64,000 bases of DNA from contig JAHLJT010009419.1 of the NCBI GenBank assembly GCA_031308135.1, positions 62,538,540-62,602,539 of the forward strand, given 5' to 3'. The DNA is from Acheta domesticus (lineage: Eukaryota; Arthropoda; Insecta; Orthoptera; Gryllidae). Below are positions 10,401 to 21,520 of the stretch, piece by piece. The first letter of the stretch is position 1. Every line of letters starts with the position of its first letter. Both the position numbers and the translations under genes were made by a program. The notes below the pieces were generated by a model, which was not told the DNA's origin, ran no database searches, and saw only the letters and a list, made by a program, of their open reading frames with translations.

Positions 10401-12367
10401 ATCCCAAGGAAAAACATGACATACACTTTGTAATGATTGGTATTTCTTTACAATAAAAGAACCGTCACAGAGGATGCCGACTGTAGATTCAACAAATGAC
10501 GGCAGAATGGCGTGTGGACATTTACTGTGTTCTAAATACCGCGGTGAATAAACATTACTTCAAAACAATAATTAGCTTAAGGGAAATTTAAGAATAACTT
10601 TTTAGCACATATAGTTTATAAAGCGGCAAGTGTGTGGTTTTCTATTTAACAGAGTGACTGTTCTCAAAAGACAAGTGACGGAGAATTGCTGGTGTAAGTA
10701 AGCACAGAAAAGTACGAAATTCGAACTGAATAACTGGAAATTGGGGTGTTTCGGACTAATAAACATCGAAAACAGGAATTTAGGGAATTTTTGGCAGATA
10801 CTGTGAAACAAGGGGACGCCGGGGATGTGTAAATCAGAATAACTTGATGTCAATAAAGAAGGACAAAAGACTGAAAGAGCGTGTTTTATTGAGAAAAAGT
10901 TTTGCTAATGAACTGCAACAATACTTTTCGATAGATGAATTCTAGTCTCAGAGGTGAGAGGACCTCATGTCTTGCTATGCGAGAAATGATTTTCGGACGT
11001 GAAGAAAAGAATGTTACGAGTTTTTCTTTTTATAGTGACAGCCGATTTATTTGTGAGTTATGTTGATGATATGGTAAATGATTACTGGAACTTGGTGTAG
11101 CCGTCGTGGACGTCAAGGAAGTTGGGCGCAGTTACAACATCGCTACGAAAAGGGAAGTAGCGATTTATGTACTTTGATAATTACGACGAGAATTATCATA
11201 TTTTCTTCAAGTTCAAGCATGTCATTGTTTTTTTAAATTTAAACTTTTATTCACAAAGAAAAAGGCCATACAGGAAGAATGCGCATGTCTCGTGGTGTCA
11301 ATGAGTTGTAAATATTGTGTGAATGTTGATTTTTTTTCTGTTGTTTTGAATTTTGTTACTTTATGGTGGAACAGTGTTAATGTCCATGGTGTGTTTGTGA
11401 TTTTGTTTTTTGCATTGAATTTGGATTCGTTATTTGTAGGATAGCAGATACCGAATAGTGTTACAAAAGGAAAGCAGGTCTTCATCCAGTATTGGAAACT
11501 TGCGCCGGACCTACGACATTTAAATTTTTTTGCAAACGGCCGCATCCAATGATAACGCGATTATTGATAAATTAAATTAATAGATAAAAGATAGGAAAGG
11601 AAGCGATGTGAGATAGTAGTTAGTTAGATAGATAGATAGATAGAGAGTGCAATCGGTCGCAACTTACGGGAGTCATTAACAATCAATATAATCTCAAAAT
11701 GAGACTGAATTTTATAACCAAAGCGAATAGGTTTGCCCTTGATATGTTTCAGACCATTTCGTCCGTAGTAGGGTACCATCACTTCGTCGCAACAAGTCTC
11801 TTTCTTCCAAATAGTACAAAAAATGAATCACAAAGGATTTGATTTTGGAGTAGCATATATTATACAATACCTTACTATAAATTCTAATTGATGATCATAA
11901 AAGAAGACTGAAGAACTTCCGTGGAGTTTGAGAGAATTCAATAATAATTGGTCTCAACATCATTGACTAATTTCAATTTACATTATTCCTCATTTCGTTT
12001 TTGTTTGAAAGATCTTATTCCTTCCATTTTCTACAACCACAATCATTTATTTGGTTTCTTCTTCCTTCATTTTCATTTTGTGACAAGCTAATGCGCCGAA
12101 GGATTCAAAACAATGTGATAATTCTATACATTTATTATTGTTTATCATCAGTTTCCTTCTGTAATTAGCTATTTACCTGTCAAATTGTATGTCCCAACAA
12201 GATCTTCATCAGCACTCTTATTTGTCTTCTATTCTAACGTGAAGAGGAGCAAAAATTAAACAAAGTTATCAGAATTTTCATATGCCTTCAAATTCTCTTC
12301 CAGAATAGCCTATAATTTCGTCAGTAGAAGTTCCTTCAGAAAACCTGTTGCTACAAGTAACAGTGTC
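10401..12367. other. AT-rich spacer with a short (GATA)n tract
   Basis: A (GATA)n run occurs at about 11623-11643. Minus-strand frames at 10602-10853 and 11222-11545 have no motif. I see nothing else. Confidence 0.5.
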
Positions 12368-12761
12368 GCATATGCCCAGTGTTGCCTTTTCGCAACATTC
12401 ATAATGCAAAACCAATGATTTCCATGTAACTGAAGATGTGAGCCACTAACAATATTCACGTGTTAAAATGGAGAATAATACACATAAATCATTCAGCTAA
12501 AAAAATATGTCATTACATTCTGAAAATATTGCCATTATTCACTTGGATGGCATCTCTTTCCCTCCATCTTCAAAGTCACAAATAATACAAATTACCTTGA
12601 AGCAACGACTAAACAAATAACGACCTACACACTACACCAGTTAGTTGTCCAACCTTTTAAATTTAAGTACTTAACATTGAATGTAATACAGAAATTGTTG
12701 GAAATTAAAAGTATGCTTTGTTGCGCCCTGTTGCCAAAACACAACACTGGGCATACATGGG
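12368..12761. mobile_element. MITE with ATGCCCAGTGTTGC-type ends (copy B)
   Basis: Left end ATGCCCAGTGTTGCCTTTTC is mirrored by the right end, whose reverse complement reads CCCATGTATGCCCAGTGTTG. The interior is AT-rich and non-coding. The right flank TAAA next to the GGG end is again near TTAA. Same family as copy A. Confidence 0.6.
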
Positions 12762-13282
12762 ATAAATAAGCACAAGTAAACCTTAAACCAAGACAGGATT
12801 CTTCACAGTAAACATTCTAACCTCCAATGAATGAAGAAGAACTAAGATTTTCTAAGACTTAAATATCTCGCTCCTACTACCACAGCAAAGAAATGTTTAT
12901 GAGTAGAAGCAGGATATAATTGATTTGTTTCCATTCATTTCAAGAATTTTAATCACGTTTATTTCCCTGATCTTCAGGTAGGAACTGGGAGATTTCAAGA
13001 TGAAGAAAACTTAATGTGTCTCAACAGTAACATTAATTAATATGTAATCTATTTGATAAATCGATATTTTCTTCATGTTCAACTTTTAATAGAATGACAT
13101 CTACCGATTTAGCCCACCAACCTCATTTTCACGGTGGTATAACTCTTTGCACCCCCAATATTCCGAGAACCACACAGTAAGCTTATTCATATTATCTTCA
13201 GGCAAACAAGTAAATATCTTATGCGAGAAAAAACAGTTTTTTCTTAAACTCCATCCCTGATTTTTACTTTCCATTACTCATT
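12762..13282. other. AT-rich spacer, no gene seen
   Basis: Nothing recognisable. Confidence 0.6.
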
Positions 13283-15503
13283 CGTATATAAGGAGTAATA
13301 CACGTAGTATAGGAAAAGTTATGTAATGCTGCGCGAAAAAACGGAGAATTTTCGGGAGAAAAAAATTCATTGCCAGGCAGTGATAGTGAAAACCTCGATA
13401 TCTCCAGTTGATAAATTAAGAGTACATTTGGTGTAACCCGAATCCCCGTTTTGTGGGTCCTTAATACAGAAAACCAATTGAAATCAAAACATCGTCCGGC
13501 GTCCGGTGTATGTGAACAAAACTAGTGCCTAAACTATGCGTACGACTTTTTACCAAATTGAAGAAACTCCTGTCCATCTGACCTCAGTCGAAGATCTGCG
13601 ATTTTGAAAAACATTTATTAAATTTTGAGGATATTTTACATGAAGCCCCTCGGACAATTACAAAATTTTCTAAAAACGGCTCCAATTTTTTTCTTTATAT
13701 TTCTTGTTCGAATAGAGTAAAATACAACTATAATCGGTCCTAATTTCACGGTTAATTCTAAAATTTTGAAAATTGCGAAAGTTTGATTTTTTTCGGCGTC
13801 TTCCTACAACTATATGCTTAAAGATAGAGATTTTACCTTCAAATAAAATGTATTATCCATAGCACCTTCTTTCATTAAGATCATGTACATTTTTTTGAAA
13901 ATTTAAGTAGTTTTCGTGCAATATAACGTGGAATATGTGCAATTTTAAATCATAACAAAAACAATTTTTTTACAAAAACGGTTCAACATTTGTTCTTTAA
14001 ACTTTTTGTATGACTATTGCTCTATGTACACTATGAGATCACAAACTATATTATTTTTTGATCTGCCTCTCACACTGTTTATATTTACAAGAGCGGCGAT
14101 TCCTACAGGAAGTAATAACAGTGTAAAATGGACCTGAATTATGAATTACATATTACATATAACGATTCATTTCAGTAGTTTGTGCCCAATATTAGGTGAT
14201 ATTTTAAAAATCACAAAACGAAGATTTTTCTCAAAAACTGCTCTACATTTTTTAAAACTAGTGCCTAATGTACTCTATGAGATGGTGTAAACGCCATATT
14301 GCTCAATTCTTTTGTTTTTTCAAAAATGTCAAAAATGAAATTTTTTGACTTGTCTCTCACGTCGTGAATATTGACAGTAGTGGCGATTTTTTTCACATTA
14401 TTGTATTTAAGAGTACATGAATTTTAAATGTCAAAGTTTCTCGAAAACTCAACCGTTTTATGTGAAAACTAGCTTACCATTCCACATTTTCAGAAACGCT
14501 CAAACACCATTTTCTCATAAATGGCTTCAATTTTTTTCAACTTTTCGAATGGATAGCGCAAATTGTACTCTTTAATATAGCGTGAAGTTAATTTTGGGGT
14601 ATGTTCTTGTTTTAACAAAAATTACACAAATGTAATTTTTTGAAAGATCTCTCAAACCTGTAATATGCGCATTACCAGTATTTCGCAAACAATAATGTAT
14701 TTTGAGTTAATGTGCTTTAAATAACTTCAAATGAAGTTTTTAGACAACTAAAAAATTTTCTGCGAAAAAGAGCTTCAAATTTCGCAGATTTAGTAGCGCT
14801 TAAAAATAATATTTTTAAAAGCGATTCCAAATTTTTCGAAGAGAAATATCATTTAAGACCAGGTTTTACTTATCTTTAATATTTTAAAATAATATCTCCG
14901 TTCTACCATTAGGAATCCGAAAAATTAAGAAAATGTAAAAAAAAATGTACGTTGGGTGGTTATAGATGGCAGCTGGCCCGAGTATGTGGCAATTTCGTGT
15001 AGGTAGTCCAGATCCAAGGAAATATAAAACTAATACGGGAAAGTCTGTGGCCATTCTGTAGCACCACTAGTTTTGAAAGATTTCTTACAACATTAATATG
15101 CACTTTTCCAGCAATTTGTCAACCCTTTTGTATTTGTAAGTTAATGTGACTTTAAATGACTTTAAATGAAGTTTTTCGGAATCACAAAAGATTTGTGTGA
15201 AAAAGAGCTTTAATTTTCGCATTTACAGTAGCGCTTAAACGTCACTTTCTTTAAAACAGTTCCAAATTTTTAAAAGAAAATTACCATTTAGGACGAGGTT
15301 CTACTGTTCTTTAATATTCTTAAAATAATATTTCCGTTCTACTATTAATAAAACTAAAAATCAAATGTCAATAAATGTAGTTTGGGTGGCGATAGATGGC
15401 AACTGCTGCGAGTATGTATCAAGGCCGAATTGCTAGCCAAGACCAAAGCTAAAAGAAAACTATTACGGGAAAGTCTGTGCCATTCTGTAACGCCACTAGT
15501 TTT
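13283..15503 (-). repeat. AT-rich GGAC-repeat family, long copy 2 (left arm of a 5-kb inverted repeat)
   Basis: It reads in reverse from the CGCCACTAGTTTT end at 15503 to the GTAATACACGTAGTATAGG end near 13283. In between are repeated TTTTTCGGCGTCTTCCTAC and TGAAGCCCC..GGACAATT blocks and a worn GTCCGGCGTCCGG patch. The outer 430 bases are duplicated in tandem (14642-15072 and 15074-15503), each ending in the ACCACTAGTTTT-type end. No open frame of note. It faces copy 3. Confidence 0.8.
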
Positions 15504-15753
15504 ATAATCATTTGACTTCAGAGCTCAATATCTCGAAATTAGTCTCAATGAAGTTGTACCACTATTAAAATAACTCCTCCAATTTCATGCGGAATTGACC
15601 TTTTTTAACCATTAACTTGTGACGTGCCATCGATGTTTTGTTTCCGGTGACGTGCAGTCATTGTGATCGGAAAACTTTTAGATTGATTATATTCGTTATT
15701 TCATTTCAGATTAAATTAACAATTTATTTCACTTTAACAGATGCATATTAAGA

Positions 15754-18455
15754 GAACTAGGGCTGCTACAGAATGGCACAGACTTTGCCCTATTAGTTTC
15801 CTGTTTCGTTTGGTCTCGGCTAGCGATTCGGATTGCCAACTGCCATCTTTCGTCGCCGAAACTACATTTTTTGACATTTTATTTATTTTTCGGTTTCCTA
15901 ATAGTATAACAAAACTATCAATTTAAGAATAATTAAAAACAGTTAAACCTTGTCCTCAATAGCAATTTGTGTTGAAACATTTGGAGCCGTTTTCAATAAA
16001 ATAGCGTTTAAGCGCTACTTTTAATGCGAATTTGAAGCTATTTTTCACAGAAAATTTTTGAGCTTTCGAAAAACTTTATTTGAAGTCATTTGAAGCACTT
16101 ACACTCACAAATTCAATAGTGTTTACAAATTGCTGGAAATGTCCATTTTAACCGAATGAGGAAAACGTTCATAAAAATTACATTTGAATAATTTTTGAAA
16201 AAAGAATCCCAAAATAAACTTAACACCATTTTAAAGAGTGCAATTAGCTCTATCCATTCGAATGATTTGTAAAAAGAATTTGAAGCCATTTTTGAGCGTT
16301 TCTGAAAATACGGAATTTTGCGCAAGTTTTCACAATAAACAATTGAATTTTCGGAAAATGTTATTTGACATTTAAAAAACATGTGCTCATTAATATATAA
16401 TGTGAACAAATCGCCGGTGATGTAAATAATAATGACGCGAGACACAAGTAAAAAAATAGTTTTGTAATTTTTGAAAAACAAAAGAATAGAGCAATATGGC
16501 GTTAATGTCACCTCATAAAGCACATTTAGCAGTGCTAAATTAGCACTATCCCTACCAAAAGTTTAAAACAAAAATTCGCAGCCGGTTTTGAGAAAATCTG
16601 ATTTTTGAAATTTTTTAAAATTTTTAGCCAATATTGCACGAAAACTACTAGTCTTCAAAAAATGGACATGACATAAAAGAAAGAACTGACTATGGAAAAC
16701 ATATTTTATTTGAAGAGAAAATCTCTATCTTTAATTTTGTAGTTGGAGGAAAACGCCGAATAAAATTCAAACTTTTGCAATATTCGAAAATTTAGAGTTA
16801 GCCGTGAAAATCGGAAACACGCCACCTTAATAAGTGTATTTTACTCAATTCTTATAGGAAATTTAAAGAAAAAAATTTGAACCGTTTTTGAGATTGAGAA
16901 ATTTTGAAAATGTTTCGGGGGGCTTAATGTAAAGTGCCTCAAAATGTTGAAGAAAGTTTTTCAAAATCGCGGCACCTCGAGTGGAATCAGATCGACTGAG
17001 GAATATCCATTTTGGAAAAAATCGTATTTATGGTTTAGGCGTTAGTCTAGTTCACACACACCGGACGAACACACGAACATTTTGCTTTAAATTGATTTTT
17101 CGGAATTGTGATATACCAAAAAACCTCACGTCATTTTTGTCATGAAAATTACGAGGGCAAACACACTTATTTGGACATTTAGTACCAAAGAGTAGACGTC
17201 AAGGCGACGCGTCAACAAACGTAGGGATTCTTCGCTCTATATCAATTATATTAAACATGTCTTTCCAAGGCCTAATTGTAATTAGACGGAATAAATGTAA
17301 AGGGGGCTTTGGGAATTCGTTCACGAGGGAGACGGAGGAGGCTTGCAAGCTTGTCTTATGATAGCCAGCGAGCAGATCACATCGAACGACGACAGTTCGT
17401 AGAAATTTTAGTTTTTATCAGGATTTAAGTTATTGGGAAAAAGAACTTCGAGGCGACGTTTTGGAGGTATATTCTTTTAAAGCCGCGTGGTGTTATTCAA
17501 GTTCAAAACCATTATTATTCTTAATCTTAACAGGGAATTTTGTGTTTTGGGGTGAGTTCATTTCAGGGGTTTTGATTTAAATAGAATCCGTATTACAAAA
17601 GGGTTTAGATAGAGTAGCTGGGTGAAGGCATATTAATAACATCACTGGATGATAAGCATTCGCGCGTAGGGTTTCACAAGGTACCGAAATTAGGGCCAGT
17701 CGCGTCGCGATGCAATATATCGAAGGGTTTAAGAAATTAATCGATTAGAGATGTCACGGGCCTTCAAAATTTAGACGGATCATTGGAGACATCACTAGGA
17801 CCGCACAGGAACCATCCGAGAAGATTTTCAGTCGAGAAGACACCCATTCCAGAAACATTGTAAGCTTACGAATTTTCTATATAAAAAAACCCGTACGGAT
17901 CAATCTATAATCAAAGAAAATTTCAATTTTCAAGTCATGAGATCTCGCATATTGTAAATTTAGCGATATTACGTGTTAAAATGTTATTGTTTTCTAAAAG
18001 AGAAAAGGCTGAGAATTCATTACAGTTGTTATCAATTCAACAGTAAGTTTTCCAGAGAAATTCCAGTGATCGTGATTCTGTACAAAATTACTCGTACATA
18101 TGCAACAGGCAAGGAAGTTCTTATGTCAGAAGCAACGAATGTAAATGTAAGTGATCCAATAACGTTAAAAAAAGTGAACAGTATAATTAGTTGATGTTAG
18201 AAATAAGTAGTAATTAAGGAATGTAAAGGTTAGTTGCCATATCAAGGACTTACAAAAGAGGTATTCTGGCTACACCACGTGTTTAAGAATTTTTTTCTTA
18301 ATTAAACAACTCGATTTATCCACTTTTATGTTGTCACGGCCTGGCTACGATTTTTTTTCTTGCAAAAGTTCGCCATTTTTTTCGCGCATCAGTACATAAC
18401 TTTCCCTATATTACGTATATTACTCCATATACTATACATACGTATACGGGAAAGT
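15754..18455 (+). repeat. AT-rich GGAC-repeat family, long copy 3 (right arm), interrupted
   Basis: It starts AACTAGGGCTGCTACAGAAT and follows the order of the 27.8-kb copy up to the worn GGAC patch (ACCGGACGAACACACGAAC, about 17061) and TTTTTCGGAAT at 17106. It resumes at 18240 with ATCAAGGAC and GGCTACACCACGTGTTT and ends near ACGTATACGGGAAAG. The 1.13 kb between is a separate insertion. Together with copy 2 it makes a head-to-head inverted repeat with a 250-base spacer. Confidence 0.8.
17107..18239. mobile_element. LTR-like or other insertion inside AT-rich repeat copy 3
   Basis: Comparison with uninterrupted copies (TTTTTCGGTATCAAGGAT) defines the insertion sharply. It begins TGTGATATACC and ends in ..TTGCCA, so it has TG..CA termini like a solo LTR, although the expected 4-5 base target duplication is not clear. 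It is richer in GC than its host repeat and has no protein domain. A sequence at 35161 starts with the same 11 bases. Confidence 0.45.
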
Positions 18456-19228
18456 AAAAATTATAAGAAAAAATACCGAAGGCCTTCATACGTAGGAAAT
18501 TTAATAAGTTAAATATTAAATTTGTGTCATTTTAGACAGAAAGAGAAGACATCAATGAATTAACAAATTTCAGTTGGTAGTTATTGCCGCTGTAATATCA
18601 GTTAACAAACGACTTGTTGTTATTTAGAAATTGCTCATTAGGAAAAACAAAATAGTTCAATACCCTCCATCATAAATATTATCAGCCGTATCCTCGTACT
18701 ATCGGTAAATTTTCAGCCCCAAAACGAATAATACGGAGATTGCAACTATACGGCCATGAGATTGTAAGTATCAATACGCTCTTTATATGAGTAACCGAGC
18801 TAGCCAAATTTAATTAATTTAATAATAATAATAATAATAAATAATTAAATAAGTAATTATATTAGGGGATGAGGAGGGTGCAAAGGAATCGTCTCAATAG
18901 GAATAAACAATTTTCAGTTAATTTATTATTTATTATTTTATATTGAAGGTAATGTAAAATTATGTGTACGCTACAAAAGAGCTCGTAGAAGAAATCATAC
19001 ATATTTATGTTCTAAGAGTTTTCAATGAAGTGAGCTTTGGGATTTTAGGATTCGTGTCTGTAATTGTAACAAAGTACTTTAATAATCTAAAATGCACTAC
19101 AATTTCTGTATTCATTCTAATTTCCTAATAATAGTATGTTACAATTAGTATTTTTGTACACATGTGAACAGTTTGTTTGAAATGGGCGCTTTTTAAAGGA
19201 AGCTGTCGGTAAGCGGAACGTAACAACA
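18456..19228. other. AT-rich spacer downstream of the ankyrin gene
   Basis: It contains a short AAT-rich run near 18822-18845. The 3' UTR of the ankyrin gene should begin at 19228 and run leftward; AATAAA-like words occur but none can be chosen. Confidence 0.45.
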
Positions 19229-20584
19229 TTACAAGCCCTCTAAATTACCTACATTCTCATTACTTAGCATCTGCTCAATTTCCTTGTGTCCTTTTTCTAT
19301 GGCGTAAAAAGAGGCGAATTCCCTTTGTTATCATTTAATGAAACATCAGATTTACTCTCCACCAACATACGGACTATATCCACGTGGCCATGATATGCTG
19401 CTGCTAACAGTGCAGTTTTCTCCCCATTTGTTTCTAATATTGACTTCCGCCTGGGCATCTAACAGCAATCGAACTACATTTTTAAAACCTATCAATGAAG
19501 AAATTATTAAGGCTGTATTTTCGTTCTTGTTTTGAAAATTCACATCGGCATGGTACTCTAGCAGCATTCGAACAATTTCTTTGTACCCTTTTCTAGAAGC
19601 AAATATTAAAACTGTATCTTCAATTGCGTTTGGTAACGTGCTATTGACGTCGGCCCCTGCCTTGAGGAGCTCCTCTACACAAGCGGCGTGTCCTTGCTTG
19701 ACGGCCCACGTGAGGGCGGAGTGGCCGTCGGTGTCCTTGGCGTCGACTTGCACGCCCGCCGCCAGCAGCGCCAGCAGCGCGCCCCGCCGCCCGCCCTTGG
19801 CAGCGTCGCGCAGCGCCCTCTGCCATCGCTCGCCCGCCAGGGGGGCCACGCCCCCCGCCCGCAGCGCCCGCACGCACTCCGCGTCCGCGCCCTCCACGGG
19901 CACCTCCAGGGCCCTCAGGGCGTCCTCTGCGCCCCCGCCCTCGCCCGCGCCGGCTGCCAGGAGGGCGCCCGCTAGCTGGCACTGCCCGCCCTCCACCGCG
20001 ACCGTCAACGCCTTGTCCCCAGCCACAGAGCGGAACACTTCTGGAACTGCCCTTGCGACGGCCACGAAAACCTCAGGGCTGGTGGTCGTATTCAGCAAGA
20101 ACCTCACAACAGTGATTTGGTCATCCACGTTTTGCACGCCCTCCAAAAACTCCGCCATACATTTTATATTGTCCCCTGGCTGTGCCACAATATTCGCGTC
20201 GTTTATCTCCTGTTGTTGGGTCACAAGAGCCACAAGGGCAGACGCTACGTCACATCGTTCGTAGGGAAAGCCTTCCTTCTGTATGTTATTCCCCTCCACA
20301 CCTTGCAGGAGCTCAATGTGTTCTGCGACTAATTCCGTCTCTACCGCCACGCGGTTTGTAGGGTTGAGCGCGAACAGGATTAGGTCCGGTTGGTCGGTGA
20401 GGTGCGACAAGAGCGCGTGAAAGCACGCCACGTGGCCCGCGCTCGCCGCCAGCTGCAGCGCTGTGTGGCCATCTGAGTCGGGGTTCGAGGGGTCGACGCC
20501 CGTCGCCAGCAGCGCCGCCAGCGCCTCCTGGCGGCCGTCGCGCGCAGCTTGAAGTAGCGCCTCCTGCCCTGCGGCGCCTGCCAC
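19229..20584 (-). CDS. Secreted ankyrin-repeat protein, 3' exon
   Basis: This exon follows a splice acceptor (CCCTTTGACCTTGCAG before 20584). It is in phase 0, so it continues the frame of the exon ending at 31487. It encodes about 450 residues: two N-terminal ankyrin repeats (GHTALQLAASAGHVACFHAL), a diverged linker, a GC-rich repeat pair, then about five regular C-terminal repeats with G-TAL and DVN signatures. An uncorrected frame stops at 19352. Near 19416-19419 one extra base in a T4 run breaks the frame, and near 19310 one base is missing in a run. Allowing for both, the repeats continue through YAIEKGHKEIEQML to a stop at 19229-19231. Ankyrin repeats bind proteins; the partner is unknown. 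The first half is GC-rich and the last repeats are AT-rich. Confidence 0.85.
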
Positions 20585-21520
20585 CTGCAAGGTCAAAGGG
20601 CACATGAGCAGTTGAGTCAGAAAGTTACATGAAAGAGATCAGAATGAATCTCCGTTCATCTAATATTTAGAAAGCGTGGTAATAAGAGGGTTTTTAATGT
20701 TTTCCAACAACACACATCAATGGACGAAACTAACCAATTTGAAAAGCAGAGAAATCTTAAGTTGAATCGGTTTTAGACTTTAGATGGGGGAAAGTGTAAA
20801 GTTGTATTAAATTACCTTCTGCAAGGCGGATCAAATGGGTGGCCTCTTAGTGCACTGTCAAAACGGGTACTTTTATTAATGTAACAAAATATGCTATTTT
20901 AAAACGGATAGTATTGGCCTTCCGAGTGTGGGTCATGCCTAGTAAAAACAAGCTTCAATTAATTATTTTGGATAAAAACTTAAGCGGTGAAGTAATGTTA
21001 TCAAATCTACTGTTTACTCTTATTTAAATTATGTTATAAATGACGAAATCACTGTCAGTCAGCTTTAATTTTAGTGTTCAAGACAAAAACTCTGAAATCG
21101 AAGATGTGAGCGATAGCATAGCGGTAGAATTCTATATGGCTTGTAATGTCCCTTCAACGCCATTTTAATTGTGGAGTTTGAAGAATAAAATTTAATATCA
21201 AATGTTTATAAATGTTAAATGGTACAGTCGATTAGTCATTTTGCCTTGGAAAAGATGAGATAGAAGATTTTATTTTTTTATTTTGTTCACATTGTTGTTG
21301 GTAAGAAAACGCTTGTTTTCCACCTCGAAATACTTCGAGAAAATTTTGGTAGCCAAAAAAACCAAAGAATGTCGGGCATTTTTGGGTTTGCGCATTAGAA
21401 CATTTTAATGCGCAATCTTAGCAGAAAAATAAATCTGTACTATTTTAAAGATCATAAAATTCTTTACAAATTTGCTTTATAATTTATTCTCTTTATGTTG
21501 TCCTTGTATTAAAAATACAA

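Noticed and set aside
19581..20264. 227-codon + strand frame
   Set aside because: Antisense shadow of the ankyrin exon with Ser/Ala/Pro-rich low complexity.
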